DNA from: CAUZIZ01 sp965222655
GTDB lineage: Bacteria; Acidobacteriota; UBA6911; RPQK01; JAJDTT01
Length of the DNA stretch: 64,000 bases
Assembly: GCA_965222655.1 (NCBI GenBank)
Contig: CBDCUP010000022.1
Location: forward strand, 1,798,001-1,862,000
Direction of reading: 5' to 3'
The notes under the pieces are model-generated. The model saw nothing but the letters and a program-made list of their open reading frames with translations, did no database searches and was not told the origin of the DNA. Shown piece by piece: positions 1-8,336 of this stretch (its first letter is position 1; every line of letters begins with the position of its first letter). The translations under genes and the position numbers were made by a program.

Positions 1-1365
1 GAAGTCTCCGCTGGCCTGCAGCGCACGCAGGCGTAAGACCGCCTCAGCCCCCGCCAGAGACCAGCGCGCCCCGGTCACCTCCATCCGATCTTTGACCAGG
101 TAACGGCAGGCCCCCTCGATGACACCGGTGGCAATCGGGAACCCCCTCGCCAGATAGGTGTCATACTTCAGATACTCCGCATTTTTGAGCAGATAGTTGG
201 CGCAGCGATCCACCGCTTCGCGCGCCTTGCCCGCCAGGCCCCGACGGGTCGCACTGCGACGGATTCCGCCCGCCACATAGCCACTGCGCCCGCGCAGAAT
301 ACTCAGTAGGTGCTCGCCCACCCAGCCCTCCAGCTTCGGGTTGACTTCCCCGTGCAGAGCCATGCCGGCCTTCCACACGTACTCGCTCACGTGGATGAAG
401 TCCAGCACGATCGTGGGCGCCGCCCTGGCGGATCGGTGCAAACACCGCAGCAGCGTCTTCAGCTGACTCCGATGGCCGTCGACCAGCACCACCCAACTCT
501 TGCGCCCCGTGGGATCCCGCGAGCGGGCTTCTCCGAGGGCTTGCTCGATGACCTCTTCGGGACGCTTCTCCAAGCTCGCCCACAGCCGTTTGTGCTGGGG
601 CCGCGGTCGCTTCCCTTCCTCCCGCTGCGGCTGCGGGGCCAGGACCCGCATCACCTCCTCCGGCCGCCGCACCTGAGGCGCGAGGGTGTACACCGCCGCG
701 ACCGTTGCCATCCGCTTGGCGTGGCGCTTTTCGCCCTTGCTCAACCGCTTCTGCAACTTGTGCTCGCTCGCTTCCGCCCGCTGCCGCGTCGCCTCCCGCA
801 GATCCTCACGACGCAGCACCACTCCTTTGCCGTCCACCGAGATCGCCAAGATCGACCCCGACTCGCTCGGAGCCAACGCTCCCGCTTGTCGCTCCTGATA
901 GAAGGCATCGAAGTCCTGGGCGGCACGGCCCACTAGCTCCTCCACCTGACGCTTGCCCACCTGCGCCCCCGTGGTTTTCGACAGCGCCTCCACGACTTTG
1001 TCGAACGACCCCTCGGCGGCTTCCTCCGCCGCCCGCCGCCGCACCTGGTGCGAGTACAACTCCGGCGGGAGGTTCAGATCCGCATCCAGTGGGTGCAGGC
1101 TCTGGAGCCCCTCTCCCCCGTAGCCGAGCCGCTCCACCCGAACCTCTCCAAAGACCGTTTCCAGCCCCCGTTGCTGCCGCCGGCGCTGTTGCCGCACCTG
1201 CCCTTCCGAATCCCGCACCGCAGCGGCCGCTTCACCCGGAGCCCGCAGCTCCAGGTGCGCCTGGTAGAACCGTCGCAGCAGCTCCCGCCCCTGCTGCTCC
1301 AGCTCTCGCTCCAACTCGCTGTGCGTCTTCCTATGGGCCTCGTCGGACATCAGAAAGGCCTCCAT
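1..1365 (-). CDS. ISKra4-family transposase (3' end off window)
   Basis: I read this frame directly on the minus strand. It is open from 1365 through base 1 (455 codons) and leaves the window, so its C-terminus is missing. The end reads VIEGACRYLVKDRMEVTGAR and then GARWSLAGAEAVLRLRALQ, the conserved C-terminal block of ISKra4-type DDE transposases. Earlier acidic motifs are ISVDGKGVVLR, VLVDGHRSQLK and VLDFIHVSEYVWKAG. The N-terminal half is rich in charged helices. ATG at 1365 is the conservative start. TTG at 1434, two codons after the stop of the upstream DUF4338 gene, would give coupled translation and is also possible. It cuts and rejoins DNA at the element ends. Family call is strong; the exact start is not. 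Confidence 0.85.
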   Translation of the reverse strand, partial: MEAFLMSDEAHRKTHSELERELEQQGRELLRRFYQAHLELRAPGEAAAAVRDSEGQVRQQRRRQQRGLETVFGEVRVERLGYGGEGLQSLHPLDADLNLPPELYSHQVRRRAAEEAAEGSFDKVVEALSKTTGAQVGKRQVEELVGRAAQDFDAFYQERQAGALAPSESGSILAISVDGKGVVLRREDLREATRQRAEASEHKLQKRLSKGEKRHAKRMATVAAVYTLAPQVRRPEEVMRVLAPQPQREEGKRPRPQHKRLWASLEKRPEEVIEQALGEARSRDPTGRKSWVVLVDGHRSQLKTLLRCLHRSARAAPTIVLDFIHVSEYVWKAGMALHGEVNPKLEGWVGEHLLSILRGRSGYVAGGIRRSATRRGLAGKAREAVDRCANYLLKNAEYLKYDTYLARGFPIATGVIEGACRYLVKDRMEVTGARWSLAGAEAVLRLRALQASGDF

Positions 1366-1437
1366 CTGGGCAAACTGCTCCCGCGCCGCCGCGAACTCAT
1401 CCTCGGGCTGTAACTGGGCGGCTACCGCTCGCAACTT

Positions 1438-2340
1438 CTAGCCCTCCCGCAAGCGTCGGGCCGCCTCCGCCACCAGCGGATACACCAGCACCCGTTTCGG
1501 CGCTGCCGCCTCGCTCCGCGCCAGCCGATCCTCTCGCTTCCCGCCCCGCGTGCTCCCCAGCTCGATCCAGTTCGCCCCCCGATAGCAGCTGCCCCGGTAG
1601 CGCTCCGGATCCACCAACGTCTCCACCAAAAACACCTCGACCCCGTAGCTCCGGGGCCAGTCCAGCGCCAGCTGCCGCACGGCCCGCGATAAGATCCGGC
1701 TCGCCAGGTTCTTGACCTGGACCCAGGGCAACACTAAATAGCGACTGTTCGAGACCACGTGCACCAGCTGGCGCGTCCGCGCCTCCGCCTCCCATCCGAT
1801 CCAGCGGTCGCGCGCCGCAATCCGCCAGGCCGCGCTCGAAAACTGCACGCAGGCCACCACCCGCCCCGCCGGCTCCGAGGCGTAGACCAGGTAGCGCAGA
1901 TGCGCCCCGAACGGCACCCGGTGGCCTAGATAGTGGTAGCGCCCCACCAGCTCCCGGAACAGCCCTCGTTGCTCCGGCGTCCGAACCGGCTGCAGCTGAA
2001 TCTCGCCCAGGTCCCGGGCCGTGCCCACCAGCCGGGGACCCGGCTCTCCCCGCGCCGTCACCGGTACCCCGGTCGCTTTCCCCGGCGGCCGCCCCAGCCG
2101 CTTGGGGGGCAACACCAGCCCCCCCTGGCTCTCCAGCTTCTCCAGAAACTCCCGGCACTCCCGCGCTTTCAGCGACCCCGTGCGGCGCTTCCACCCCAGC
2201 AACTCGCACACGGTGGCGGCCAGTTCCATCCGGCTCAGACCCCCACACGTCCCCACGATCTCCCGGATCAGGGCCTGCTCCGCTTTGCCCACCTCATGAC
2301 CTAGGAATCGCGGCGCTTTGCTCTCCACACCCTCTGCCAC
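1438..2340 (-). CDS. DUF4338 (DruA-family) protein of the transposon
   Basis: A 300-residue protein matching the DUF4338 family, which includes DruA of the Druantia anti-phage system. Visible family features are an N-terminal helical module (IREIVGTCGGLSRMELAATV, then CELLGWKRRTGSLKARECRE), the central YHYLGHRVPFGAHLRYLVY block, and the VSNSRYLVLPWVQVKNLASR and GSCYRGANWIELG motifs near the end. Translation starts at GTG (2340) or a second in-frame GTG at 2328; no ATG is close. The stop codon lies directly before the transposase frame, so the two genes form one unit. No druB-E-like genes are present, so a role inside the mobile element is more likely than stand-alone defence; the biochemical activity is unknown. 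Confidence 0.8.
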   Translation of the reverse strand: MAEGVESKAPRFLGHEVGKAEQALIREIVGTCGGLSRMELAATVCELLGWKRRTGSLKARECREFLEKLESQGGLVLPPKRLGRPPGKATGVPVTARGEPGPRLVGTARDLGEIQLQPVRTPEQRGLFRELVGRYHYLGHRVPFGAHLRYLVYASEPAGRVVACVQFSSAAWRIAARDRWIGWEAEARTRQLVHVVSNSRYLVLPWVQVKNLASRILSRAVRQLALDWPRSYGVEVFLVETLVDPERYRGSCYRGANWIELGSTRGGKREDRLARSEAAAPKRVLVYPLVAEAARRLREG

Positions 2341-2559
2341 AAACCTACGCTAGCAAACCGACGCACAAATGTCCAGTGCTTTTTTCCCTCTTTCAATTTT
2401 TCATCGCACCGGGATTCCACCGACTCACAGCGGGCAGAGTCTCAGGCCCGGCCCGGCGGCTATCCGAGCGCACCGCAATCCGACGCGTTTTAGCCGACTT
2501 ATGCCCTTCGCCAAGCCTTATCTCGCCCAAAAGCGCCACTCGCTACGATTCGGACCCGG

Positions 2560-2744
2560 CTAACCTATTGTCAATAAAGGATAATGGTTCGCTCTAAAAG
2601 AGCCGCACCCATATGGTTTTAGGAACCCGAGCGTCCCTTCTACGGATGCCATTGTCTGACCTTGGGCTACTGCTGACTCCGCGAAGAACTCGAACGGAAA
2701 CCAGAAGACCAAATACTGCACATCATCATCCATTTTCATCTGCA
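2560..2744 (-). pseudogene. Small secreted protein, C-terminal part (split by ISL3)
   Basis: This is the downstream half of a gene cut by the ISL3 element. When bases 4607-4472 are joined to 2744-2560, leaving out one target duplication, the result is an exact open frame of 106 residues. The joined protein has an N-terminal signal peptide (MKLKRILYAIPTLFCFVISP) and a body with VFWFPFEFFAESAVAQGQ and LGFLKPY. After FLKPY the sequence (GCGSFRANHY) looks unrelated and the frame soon ends, suggesting a second truncation at the 3' side. No function is known to me. The family resembles short exported proteins of unknown function. Confidence 0.6.
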
Positions 2745-2752
2745 TTAGTTCT

Positions 2753-2775
2753 GGGTCATCCGGCAAATGGGGAGG
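2753..2775 (+). repeat. ISL3 left terminal inverted repeat
   Basis: Pairs with 4449-4471 with three mismatches in 23 bp. It is preceded directly by TTAGTTCT, the target duplication. Confidence 0.9.
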
Positions 2776-2867
2776 TGGGTGGTGCGCTTGCTATTGAGAT
2801 CCGGTCTAATCCGGTCTATTTTTGCTCTGGAATTCTCCTAAAAGATATATATCAGTAGCAGCAGAGG

Positions 2868-3020
2868 CTGTGGGAACTGTGGAAAACTCCGAGCAGTCAT
2901 CGAGCCGGGCCAGCACCCCCGTGATTCGGAGTTTTCCAAGCGTTGTGCGAACGGTGGAAAAACGATTGCGACGCTTTTCGGCCTAGCGCTGGAGCTGGTT
3001 GTTTTTCCACGGTTTGCACA
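2868..3020. repeat. Two nested inverted-repeat pairs upstream of the ISL3 transposase
   Basis: Inside the ISL3 leader, GGAAAACTCCGA (2881-2892) is mirrored exactly at 2926-2937. GTGGAAAAAC (2954-2963) is mirrored exactly at 3001-3010, and this second pair extends to 20 bp with 2 mismatches (2944-2963 with 3001-3020). All copies share the core TGTGGAAAA. They could be transposase-binding sites, or hairpins that block read-through transcription into the transposase gene. Confidence 0.6.
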
Positions 3021-3239
3021 TCGCGGCAGTTTCCATAGCCTTCCCCCGTTCAGGCAGAAAGAGGCGGCCTTCAGCCTCGATCAAAAGAATCCGGATCGCG
3101 CGTTAGCGCTACCTCAACCTCTGCTCCCGTAACGAGCCTTGCGAAGCTGCAAGGGCGAGGCAGAGCCGGTCGATGGGGATTGACCGGCGCCGCCATGTCA
3201 GGCATCCTCGGCGATTTTGGCAAACCCGGAGGACCGATC

Positions 3240-4448
3240 ATGGCGACGACTAGCTACTTGTACCACACCCTCGGATTGAAGGGCTATGTTCACCAACGCA
3301 CGGACTATCGCGGCGGCGGCGTATTTCACCACGTCGAACTGGCTCCGCACAAGCGCCGGTGTCGCAACTGCAGTGCCCGCTGGAACCGGCTTCAGCTGCA
3401 AGGCTGCTTCCAGCGCTGCATCCGCACTCTACCGGTGGCGACCCGCCACCAGTTCGTGGTCCTGCATGGCCACCGGCAATCCTGCAGCCAGTGCGACCAG
3501 ACCCTTCGCGAGCCGATTGCCTTCGCTCAGGGCAAACGGCGCTACACGAACGCCTTCGCCCAGTACGTGGTCCAGCTGTGCCGCATCGCCACCATCAAAG
3601 CCGTTGCCCGCTTGCTGGGCGTGGGCTGGGACCTCGTCAAAGAGATCCATAAGGAGCATCTGGGGCAGCGCCTCAAGAAGCGCAAGCTGTCTCAACTGCG
3701 CTATCTGGCGATCGATGAGTTCGCTACCCACAGCGGGCACCTCTACATGACGGTGGTGCTGGACCTGGAAAGTGGCCAGATCGTCTCCCTACACGAAGGC
3801 AAAGACGCCCAGGCGCTGGTGGCCTGCCTGCGCCACCTCAAAGGCCGCTGCAAGTCCCTGCGCGCCATTGCCATCGACATGTCCGACGCCTACCGCAAGG
3901 CCATTCGCCAGGTCTTCGCCGGCAAGGTCGATGTCGTGCACGACCCCTACCACGTCGTCGCACTGGCCAACCAGGCCATTGACCAGACCCGCCGCTCCAT
4001 GATGCGCAAACTGGAAACGGGCCGCAAACAGCTCCTCAAAGGAACCCGCTTTCTCTTGTTACGAGGGCTGGAAAACCTCAACGAGCGCTCCCTGGAACAC
4101 CTCATGCAACTCATGGAAATCAATGAGCCACTCTATCAGGCCTACCTCCTCAAGGAGGAGATCCGCCACTTTTGGAACCTCCCCGACTCAGCGGCCGGCA
4201 ACGCCTTCCTGGATGCCTGGATCGAGCAGGCTTACAGCATCGGCAACCAGTTCTTCGCCCGGCTCGCCCGCACCCTCCACCGGCATCGCCCCGGACTACT
4301 CGACTACTTCAAGCACCGCATCTCAACCGGCCCCCTCGAAGGACTCAACAACAAGATTAAGGTCCTCAAAAGACGAGCCTATGGCTTCAGAGACATGGAC
4401 TACTTCAAGCTTAACCTCTACTTCATCCATGAGGACCTGGCCACTTGA
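3240..4448 (+). CDS. ISL3-family transposase
   Basis: A 402-residue transposase when begun at ATG 3240 (MATTSYLYHTLGLKGY), the usual family N-terminus; an upstream in-frame ATG at 3180 would add 20 residues and is less likely. An N-terminal zinc-finger-like module has paired cysteines (CRNC and CSQC). The catalytic DDE residues are in YLAIDEFATHSGH, AIDMSDAYRKA and GPLEGLNNKIKVLKRRAYGF. The gene is full length with no frameshift, and the element still has matching ends, so it may be active. It ends one base before the right inverted repeat. Confidence 0.95.
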   Translation: MATTSYLYHTLGLKGYVHQRTDYRGGGVFHHVELAPHKRRCRNCSARWNRLQLQGCFQRCIRTLPVATRHQFVVLHGHRQSCSQCDQTLREPIAFAQGKRRYTNAFAQYVVQLCRIATIKAVARLLGVGWDLVKEIHKEHLGQRLKKRKLSQLRYLAIDEFATHSGHLYMTVVLDLESGQIVSLHEGKDAQALVACLRHLKGRCKSLRAIAIDMSDAYRKAIRQVFAGKVDVVHDPYHVVALANQAIDQTRRSMMRKLETGRKQLLKGTRFLLLRGLENLNERSLEHLMQLMEINEPLYQAYLLKEEIRHFWNLPDSAAGNAFLDAWIEQAYSIGNQFFARLARTLHRHRPGLLDYFKHRISTGPLEGLNNKIKVLKRRAYGFRDMDYFKLNLYFIHEDLAT

Positions 4449-4479
4449 CCTCCCCATTTACCGGAAGAACCTTAGTTCT

Positions 4480-4607
4480 TTCGTTATCCAAGCACCTACA
4501 TCCACTGTCGATTTGTGCTTTGTCTCTCCCTCTGCGATCAGCGCTGGGGGTGATATTACAAAGCAAAACAGAGTCGGGATTGCATAGAGAATTCTTTTGA
4601 GCTTCAT
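4480..4607 (-). pseudogene. Small secreted protein, N-terminal part (split by ISL3)
   Basis: ATG at 4607 lies about 10 nt behind AGGAGG, a good ribosome site, and begins a clear signal peptide (MKLKRILYAIPTLFCFVISP, then PALIAEGE). The frame runs into the ISL3 target duplication and continues, in frame, at 2744 on the other side of the element. This is too short for ordinary gene finding but is supported by the ribosome site, the signal peptide and the exact rejoining. Confidence 0.6.
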
Positions 4608-4710
4608 CCTGAAATCCTCCTCTTGGCTATTGCCAAACTAAGTCGGAGCGCCCGCAATTTTCGCTCCGTCCTAGGTTGAAGAAACGAGTCTAACTTAATT
4701 GCTGGCCTCT

Positions 4711-4750
4711 GGCGATGCTCGGGTCTGAAGCGGGCCACCCGAGCATCGCC
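4711..4750. terminator. Perfect 14-bp hairpin
   Basis: GGCGATGCTCGGGT at 4711-4724 is mirrored exactly at 4737-4750 around a 12-nt loop. No T-tract follows on either strand, so a classic intrinsic terminator is not shown. It could instead be a transcript-end hairpin or a repeat remnant. Confidence 0.4.
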
Positions 4751-5035
4751 CAAGCCGGTCCAGCCCGGTGAGTGCTGCAAGATCTGGGGATCTCGTAGGG
4801 GGGAGCACTGCTGGAAAAGCTCTGACCTCCGACGGGAGGGTCGAGGGCCAATCACGTTCTACTGTTATGAGGATCCAATCACACCGTCGATCGGTGATGT
4901 CGGAACCTGCCGACGGAATCTAAAACGAGGTTTCGCACCGCTTGGGTACAAAGGGCAAGGTTCGAAAAGGGTCACGGTAGAGGAGCCAAGCTCAGATTTT
5001 GAACTCCTCTTGGAAAGTTCTTGGTATCGCACAGA

Positions 5036-5160
5036 CTGGGGAGCCAATTCGAAGTTCGAAGTGCGAAGTTCGAACTTCGAATTGGCGATCCTTCGCACTT
5101 CCCATTCTTCCTTCGCATTTCCCGAACCCTTCCCCCCGAAAATCGTTTCGCACTTCTCCG
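5036..5160. repeat. TTCGAA-rich palindrome upstream of the IVP gene
   Basis: Arms of 16 bp (5045-5060 and 5069-5084) form a near-perfect palindrome built from GAAGTTCGAA words around the short centre GTGCGAAG. Further TTCGCACTTC and CCTTCGCATTT words follow to about 5155. Read as protein the array gives FELRTSNFEL-like strings, which is a by-product of the repeat and not coding. Confidence 0.65.
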
Positions 5161-5172
5161 ATCGCGGCCGTA

Positions 5173-5541
5173 ATGATATGCATGGGAAATGCGCCAGACC
5201 TTTTGGAACGCACCAAGACCTTCGCCATGGATGTCCTTAGACTTTGCGCCACCCTCTCCGCGGGTGCCGAAGGCGGTCACATTAAACGGCAGCTTCTACG
5301 AGCCGCGACGTCGGTGGGGGCCAATTACCGAGCTGCACGCCGGGCACGCAGCCGCCGCGAGTTCGTTTCTCGGCTCTCCGTCGTCGAGGAAGAAGCGGAC
5401 GAGTCGATCTACTGGCTCGAGCTGCTGGAGCAACTCGGGGCAGCTCCTGCCGATCGACTCCGATCGCTCCAGTCCGAAGCCGACCAATTAGTTGCGATAA
5501 TGGTTGCTGCCAAGAGGACGGCTCGCCTCAAAGGTCTCTGA
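5173..5541 (+). CDS. Four-helix-bundle protein (23S rRNA IVP/S23 family)
   Basis: About 122 residues from ATG 5173 (or 119 from ATG 5182). It matches the small family first found inside 23S rRNA intervening sequences: LLERTKTFAMDVLRLCATLS, then a GGHIKRQLLRAATSVGANYR block, an ARSRREFVSRLSVVEEEADE block and YWLELLEQLG. The fold is a four-helix bundle that forms a pentamer. Relatives (bAvd) bind RNA in diversity-generating retroelements, but no reverse transcriptase is present here. Longer frames starting upstream would translate the palindrome and are rejected. The molecular role is unknown. Confidence 0.85.
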   Translation: MICMGNAPDLLERTKTFAMDVLRLCATLSAGAEGGHIKRQLLRAATSVGANYRAARRARSRREFVSRLSVVEEEADESIYWLELLEQLGAAPADRLRSLQSEADQLVAIMVAAKRTARLKGL

Positions 5542-5772
5542 TCGGGAAAGGTCACACAGATCAAGCCCCCCGTCGCCAGCCCGTGGATCGGCGCAAGGCT
5601 GCAGGTTTGGTTCAGCTCTGCTTTGATCGGGACGCACGCCTCTACGTGCTTCAGTTCCAGTTGGACTGAACCATTATTCACCGAATATCAGGCGAGGCCA
5701 TGATCTGACCCGAGCTAGATGCGAGAAGAGACAACAAGATGACACGTTTTAATCAAGCTGTTAAAGAACGCG

Positions 5773-6177
5773 CTATCCGGACGACTGATGGAGCCAAGGC
5801 GTGTGGCTAAGACCGACGATAAGGCCTTCGGGACTGATGAGTCGAGCGATCGTTTGCTTCCAGGGCTCTACCTTCGCGGGGTGAAGAAGCTGGTAACCCT
5901 TCGCTTCGAGTTCCTTTGCGGCGGCGTCAACATCCGCCACTTCGAACTCGAGATTCGCCTGCGGTAGGGGGATATTGCTCGGCCACTCCTCGGTTCCAAA
6001 GCAAGACTTCGCAGCGTCGCTGAGGGACCAAAGGCTAAAGTGATTAACGCCACCAAGTTCCTCGGTCATTGGATAACTGCCCTGTAGAGGTAGATTGAGA
6101 GCGTCAATGTACAGCCGCTTACTGGCTACCATGTCAGTTACGATGGGAGAAAAACCGGCGACGAAGAGAATTTCCAT
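5773..6177 (-). CDS. VOC-superfamily protein (glyoxalase-like)
   Basis: A 134-residue single vicinal-oxygen-chelate domain: MEILFVAGFSPIVTDMVASK, YIDALNLPLQG, the LEFEVADVDAAAKELEAKGY segment and a C-terminal edge (LISPEGLIVGLSHTPW). GGGGAG precedes the ATG. Family members are metal-dependent lyases, dioxygenases or antibiotic-binding proteins. Here the usual metal-ligand His at the first strand is not obvious, so binding rather than catalysis is possible. It stands alone with no operon partner. Confidence 0.8.
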   Translation of the reverse strand: MEILFVAGFSPIVTDMVASKRLYIDALNLPLQGSYPMTEELGGVNHFSLWSLSDAAKSCFGTEEWPSNIPLPQANLEFEVADVDAAAKELEAKGYQLLHPAKVEPWKQTIARLISPEGLIVGLSHTPWLHQSSG

Positions 6178-6582
6178 GGTTGGCTCCCCTGCTGACTCAA
6201 GATCCCAGTCCGAGCGATCGTGGGCATATTGTAGCAGGCTTCAAAGAGGAGGCCCTGACGGGACCGGGCGACGCTATCCCTTCCAGAGGCTCCCTCTCGA
6301 GCTGGACAGAAAGGGTTTGTAAAACGTCACGATTGAGGAGCCAATTCTTTCAATAACTTACCCCGATCGTCTGAACCTCGTCAACCGAGATCTCCAGCTT
6401 CTCAAGTCCATGTTGAACCTGATACAGCTCCCTTGAGTCTGATCGCACGTTTTACTCATTCTTGATGTGTTGATACGCTTGACAGAGATGCTGAGGTCAT
6501 CCCATCGTCGCGAGTCTATTGTGGTCTCCAGGCCGCCGCGGCGACCACAGACACTACCGGTCAATAGGCAGGATTGCCTGCC
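6178..6582. other. Intergenic stretch, no gene seen
   Basis: The only structure noticed is a relic of the hairpin-type repeat: TGTGGTC at 6520-6526 pairs with GACCACA at 6543-6549, enclosing CTCCAGGCCGCCG, the same word as the type B repeat units. Confidence 0.5.
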
Positions 6583-6790
6583 TTATGTCTCGCGATAAAA
6601 GGTGGCGCCGATGTAGCCGAGGGTGACGGCGCTGTTGGAGAAGCCGGCGAGCTGCGAAATGTCCGCTTCGCGCTGCGATCCTGCCTGGGTGGTTGACCGA
6701 TCGGCTTCACAGAGGTACCAGGAGGTCAGGATCCTTCCATCAGGCAACATGTAAAGCATTCCATAAATACGGTCACTAGAGAAGAGAATC
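6583..6790 (-). pseudogene. C-terminal remnant of an exported protein, family uncertain
   Basis: The minus strand reads DRIYGMLYMLPDGRILTSWY and ends LGYIGATFYRET, with coding-like composition. Its upstream part would overlap the start of the divergently placed amidohydrolase, so only the end of a gene remains. The LPDGRILTSWY string recalls blades of BNR/sialidase-like proteins, which are common in this window, but I cannot assign a family. Confidence 0.35.
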
Positions 6791-6796
6791 AGTGAT

Positions 6797-8008
6797 ATGA
6801 AGCGATTTCGAAGCCAAGACTCGACCTCAGCCCTGGACTCGGATGGCGCTGGCGAAAAGCTGAGCCGGCGAGGCTTTTTCGCTGGGGTCCCCGGGGGGCT
6901 ACTCTTAAGTCGGATCGGCGGAACGGCACCTGGAGGAAGCCAGAAAGAGTCCTCGCCGCCTGCGATCCAAATCAAGACCCGGGAGGGAGAAGAACTTCCT
7001 GTTGTTCTGCATCCACTCGATCGCCAGATCTGGGAGGAAGAACTCTCTGGGTTCGTTCCCCAAAGAGTCTTCGACGCCCATTGCCACATGTACCGGCGCG
7101 AGTTCGATCTGAATTATCGAGCGGCCCTCAGTAGCCGAACTGATTTCACCGCCGAAACGGTTTGGAGGGACTGCGACCTGGAGGTCGTAAAGACTGCGGA
7201 AAGTGTGTTGATGCCAGGATGCAAGATCACCCGCCTGGCCTTTCCCTTCCCTTTCCGGCGATGCGACTTTGAAAGTTCCAACCAATTCATCGCCGCCGAG
7301 ATCGAAAAGGAACACGGATCGGCCGCCCTCATGTTGGTCGAACCAGCGATGTCATCCGAGCAGGTGGAGAAGACAATCCTTCGACATCGTCTGCTTGGAC
7401 TGAAGCCGTATCCCAGGTACTGCCTAAGGCAAGAGTGTCGGATCACTGATTTTCTGCCCGAGCACCAGATAGCCATCGCCGACCGCTACGGCCTTTTGAT
7501 CATGCTTCACGTGGGAATGAAGAAGTCTTTTGCCGATCCGAGGAACCTGGACGACCTGCTGAGACTGACGGGGAAATACCCGCGAGCCAAGTGGATCCTG
7601 GCCCACGGTGCCAGGAGCTTTGCTCCTTTTCCGATCGAGAAGGCAGCGCCGAAGCTGCGAGGCATCCCCAACATCTGGTACGAAGTTTCGGCCGTCTGTG
7701 CGATGGAGTCCTTCGATGCCCTGTTCTCAGGAGTGGAGATCGATCGGATCCTCTACGGTGCGGATTCAGGGGACGTAGGATTCGGACGTGGAAAAATCGT
7801 CTTTTACGGGAAGAGCTGGGGTGATCTGACTCCCCGTACCAACAATCTCGGGGGTCAGTTGACCTTCTATCTCTACGAACAGCTGCGAGCGATGCGGAAG
7901 GCGGCCCTTCGCATCGGCCTGACCCGGCAGCAGATCGAAGACATCTTCTTCACAACCGCGGATCGGCTGGTTGGTTCGGTGGCCCAAGCGCTGGGAAGAC
8001 GAGATTGA
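6797..8008 (+). CDS. Tat-exported amidohydrolase-family protein
   Basis: A 403-residue TIM-barrel metal-dependent hydrolase. A twin-arginine signal (SRRGFFAGVPGGLLLS) lies about 24 residues in, so the protein is folded before export. The metal site begins with FDAHCHM (H-x-H), followed by LMLHVGM, WILAHGARSF and YGADSGD, which supply the later His and Asp ligands of the amidohydrolase_2 type. The substrate is unknown; relatives act on cyclic acids or lactones. It has no close co-directional neighbour. ATG 6797 has only a weak ribosome site. Confidence 0.8.
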   Translation: MKRFRSQDSTSALDSDGAGEKLSRRGFFAGVPGGLLLSRIGGTAPGGSQKESSPPAIQIKTREGEELPVVLHPLDRQIWEEELSGFVPQRVFDAHCHMYRREFDLNYRAALSSRTDFTAETVWRDCDLEVVKTAESVLMPGCKITRLAFPFPFRRCDFESSNQFIAAEIEKEHGSAALMLVEPAMSSEQVEKTILRHRLLGLKPYPRYCLRQECRITDFLPEHQIAIADRYGLLIMLHVGMKKSFADPRNLDDLLRLTGKYPRAKWILAHGARSFAPFPIEKAAPKLRGIPNIWYEVSAVCAMESFDALFSGVEIDRILYGADSGDVGFGRGKIVFYGKSWGDLTPRTNNLGGQLTFYLYEQLRAMRKAALRIGLTRQQIEDIFFTTADRLVGSVAQALGRRD

Positions 8009-8336
8009 GCACACTTGGAAGCCAGGCCATTCACCACCAGGTCTCTCCCTGGGCCAGGTCGAGGAGGCCGAGGGAGTGTGCTCGGGTCGGGCTCGGCTGG
8101 CCAGGTTCATGTAGGGCAGCTCCAGGATCTTTAACATCGACGAGATTCACCGACGTCGGTCTCCTGGGTACGCCGCGAATCAACAGGTTGGTTGGGCCCA
8201 GGGGGGGCCTTCGCGGTTGATTGTGACGATCTGACCCCTTGCCTGACGCGAACGGACCAGCCTGGCACCTACCGATGGAGGCGCAATACAGAATCCAATT
8301 TGGCAATCAACCCAAGCCGCTGATACTCGTTCGTTG
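8009..8336. other. Intergenic stretch, nothing recognised
   Basis: Lies between the convergent 3' ends of the amidohydrolase and the BNR lipoprotein genes. Small frames here look random. No terminator with a T-tract was found. Confidence 0.5.

Larger units (their letters stand above)
1..2370 (-). mobile_element. ISKra4-like element, right part only
   Basis: The unit holds the DUF4338 gene followed by the transposase, both on the minus strand. Only the upstream end lies inside the window and I could not identify its terminal repeat, so the limit near 2370 is a guess made from the start of the first gene. The far end is outside. The insertion probably truncates the small secreted-protein gene whose remains end at 2560. 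Confidence 0.6.
2753..4471 (+). mobile_element. Complete ISL3-family insertion sequence
   Basis: A 1719-bp element with one transposase. Both ends and the target duplication are visible. The left inverted repeat (2753-2775) and right inverted repeat (4449-4471) agree in 20 of 23 positions and read GG(G/T)TC(A/T)TCCGG then (C/T)AAATGGGGAGG inward. The flanking octamer TTAGTTCT occurs at 2745-2752 and again at 4472-4479, an exact 8-bp target duplication as expected for this family. The element interrupts a small signal-peptide protein gene on the opposite strand. Confidence 0.95.
4608..5172. other. Intergenic stretch with a strong hairpin
   Basis: No convincing gene. It holds the leader of the split gene, a perfect 14-bp inverted repeat (4711-4724 with 4737-4750, 12-nt loop), and the TTCGAA palindrome listed separately. 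Confidence 0.6.

Noticed and set aside
705..1715. Long plus-strand Pro/Arg-rich frame of 336 codons
   Set aside because: It is antisense to the ISKra4 transposase and DUF4338 genes; composition reflects GC-rich third positions.
1438..2340. Druantia defence system
   Set aside because: Only the DruA-family gene is present; the neighbour is a transposase and no helicase (DruE-like) gene is seen.
5173..5541. Diversity-generating retroelement accessory gene (Avd)
   Set aside because: No reverse transcriptase or template/variable repeats are present; the protein fits the general IVP family.
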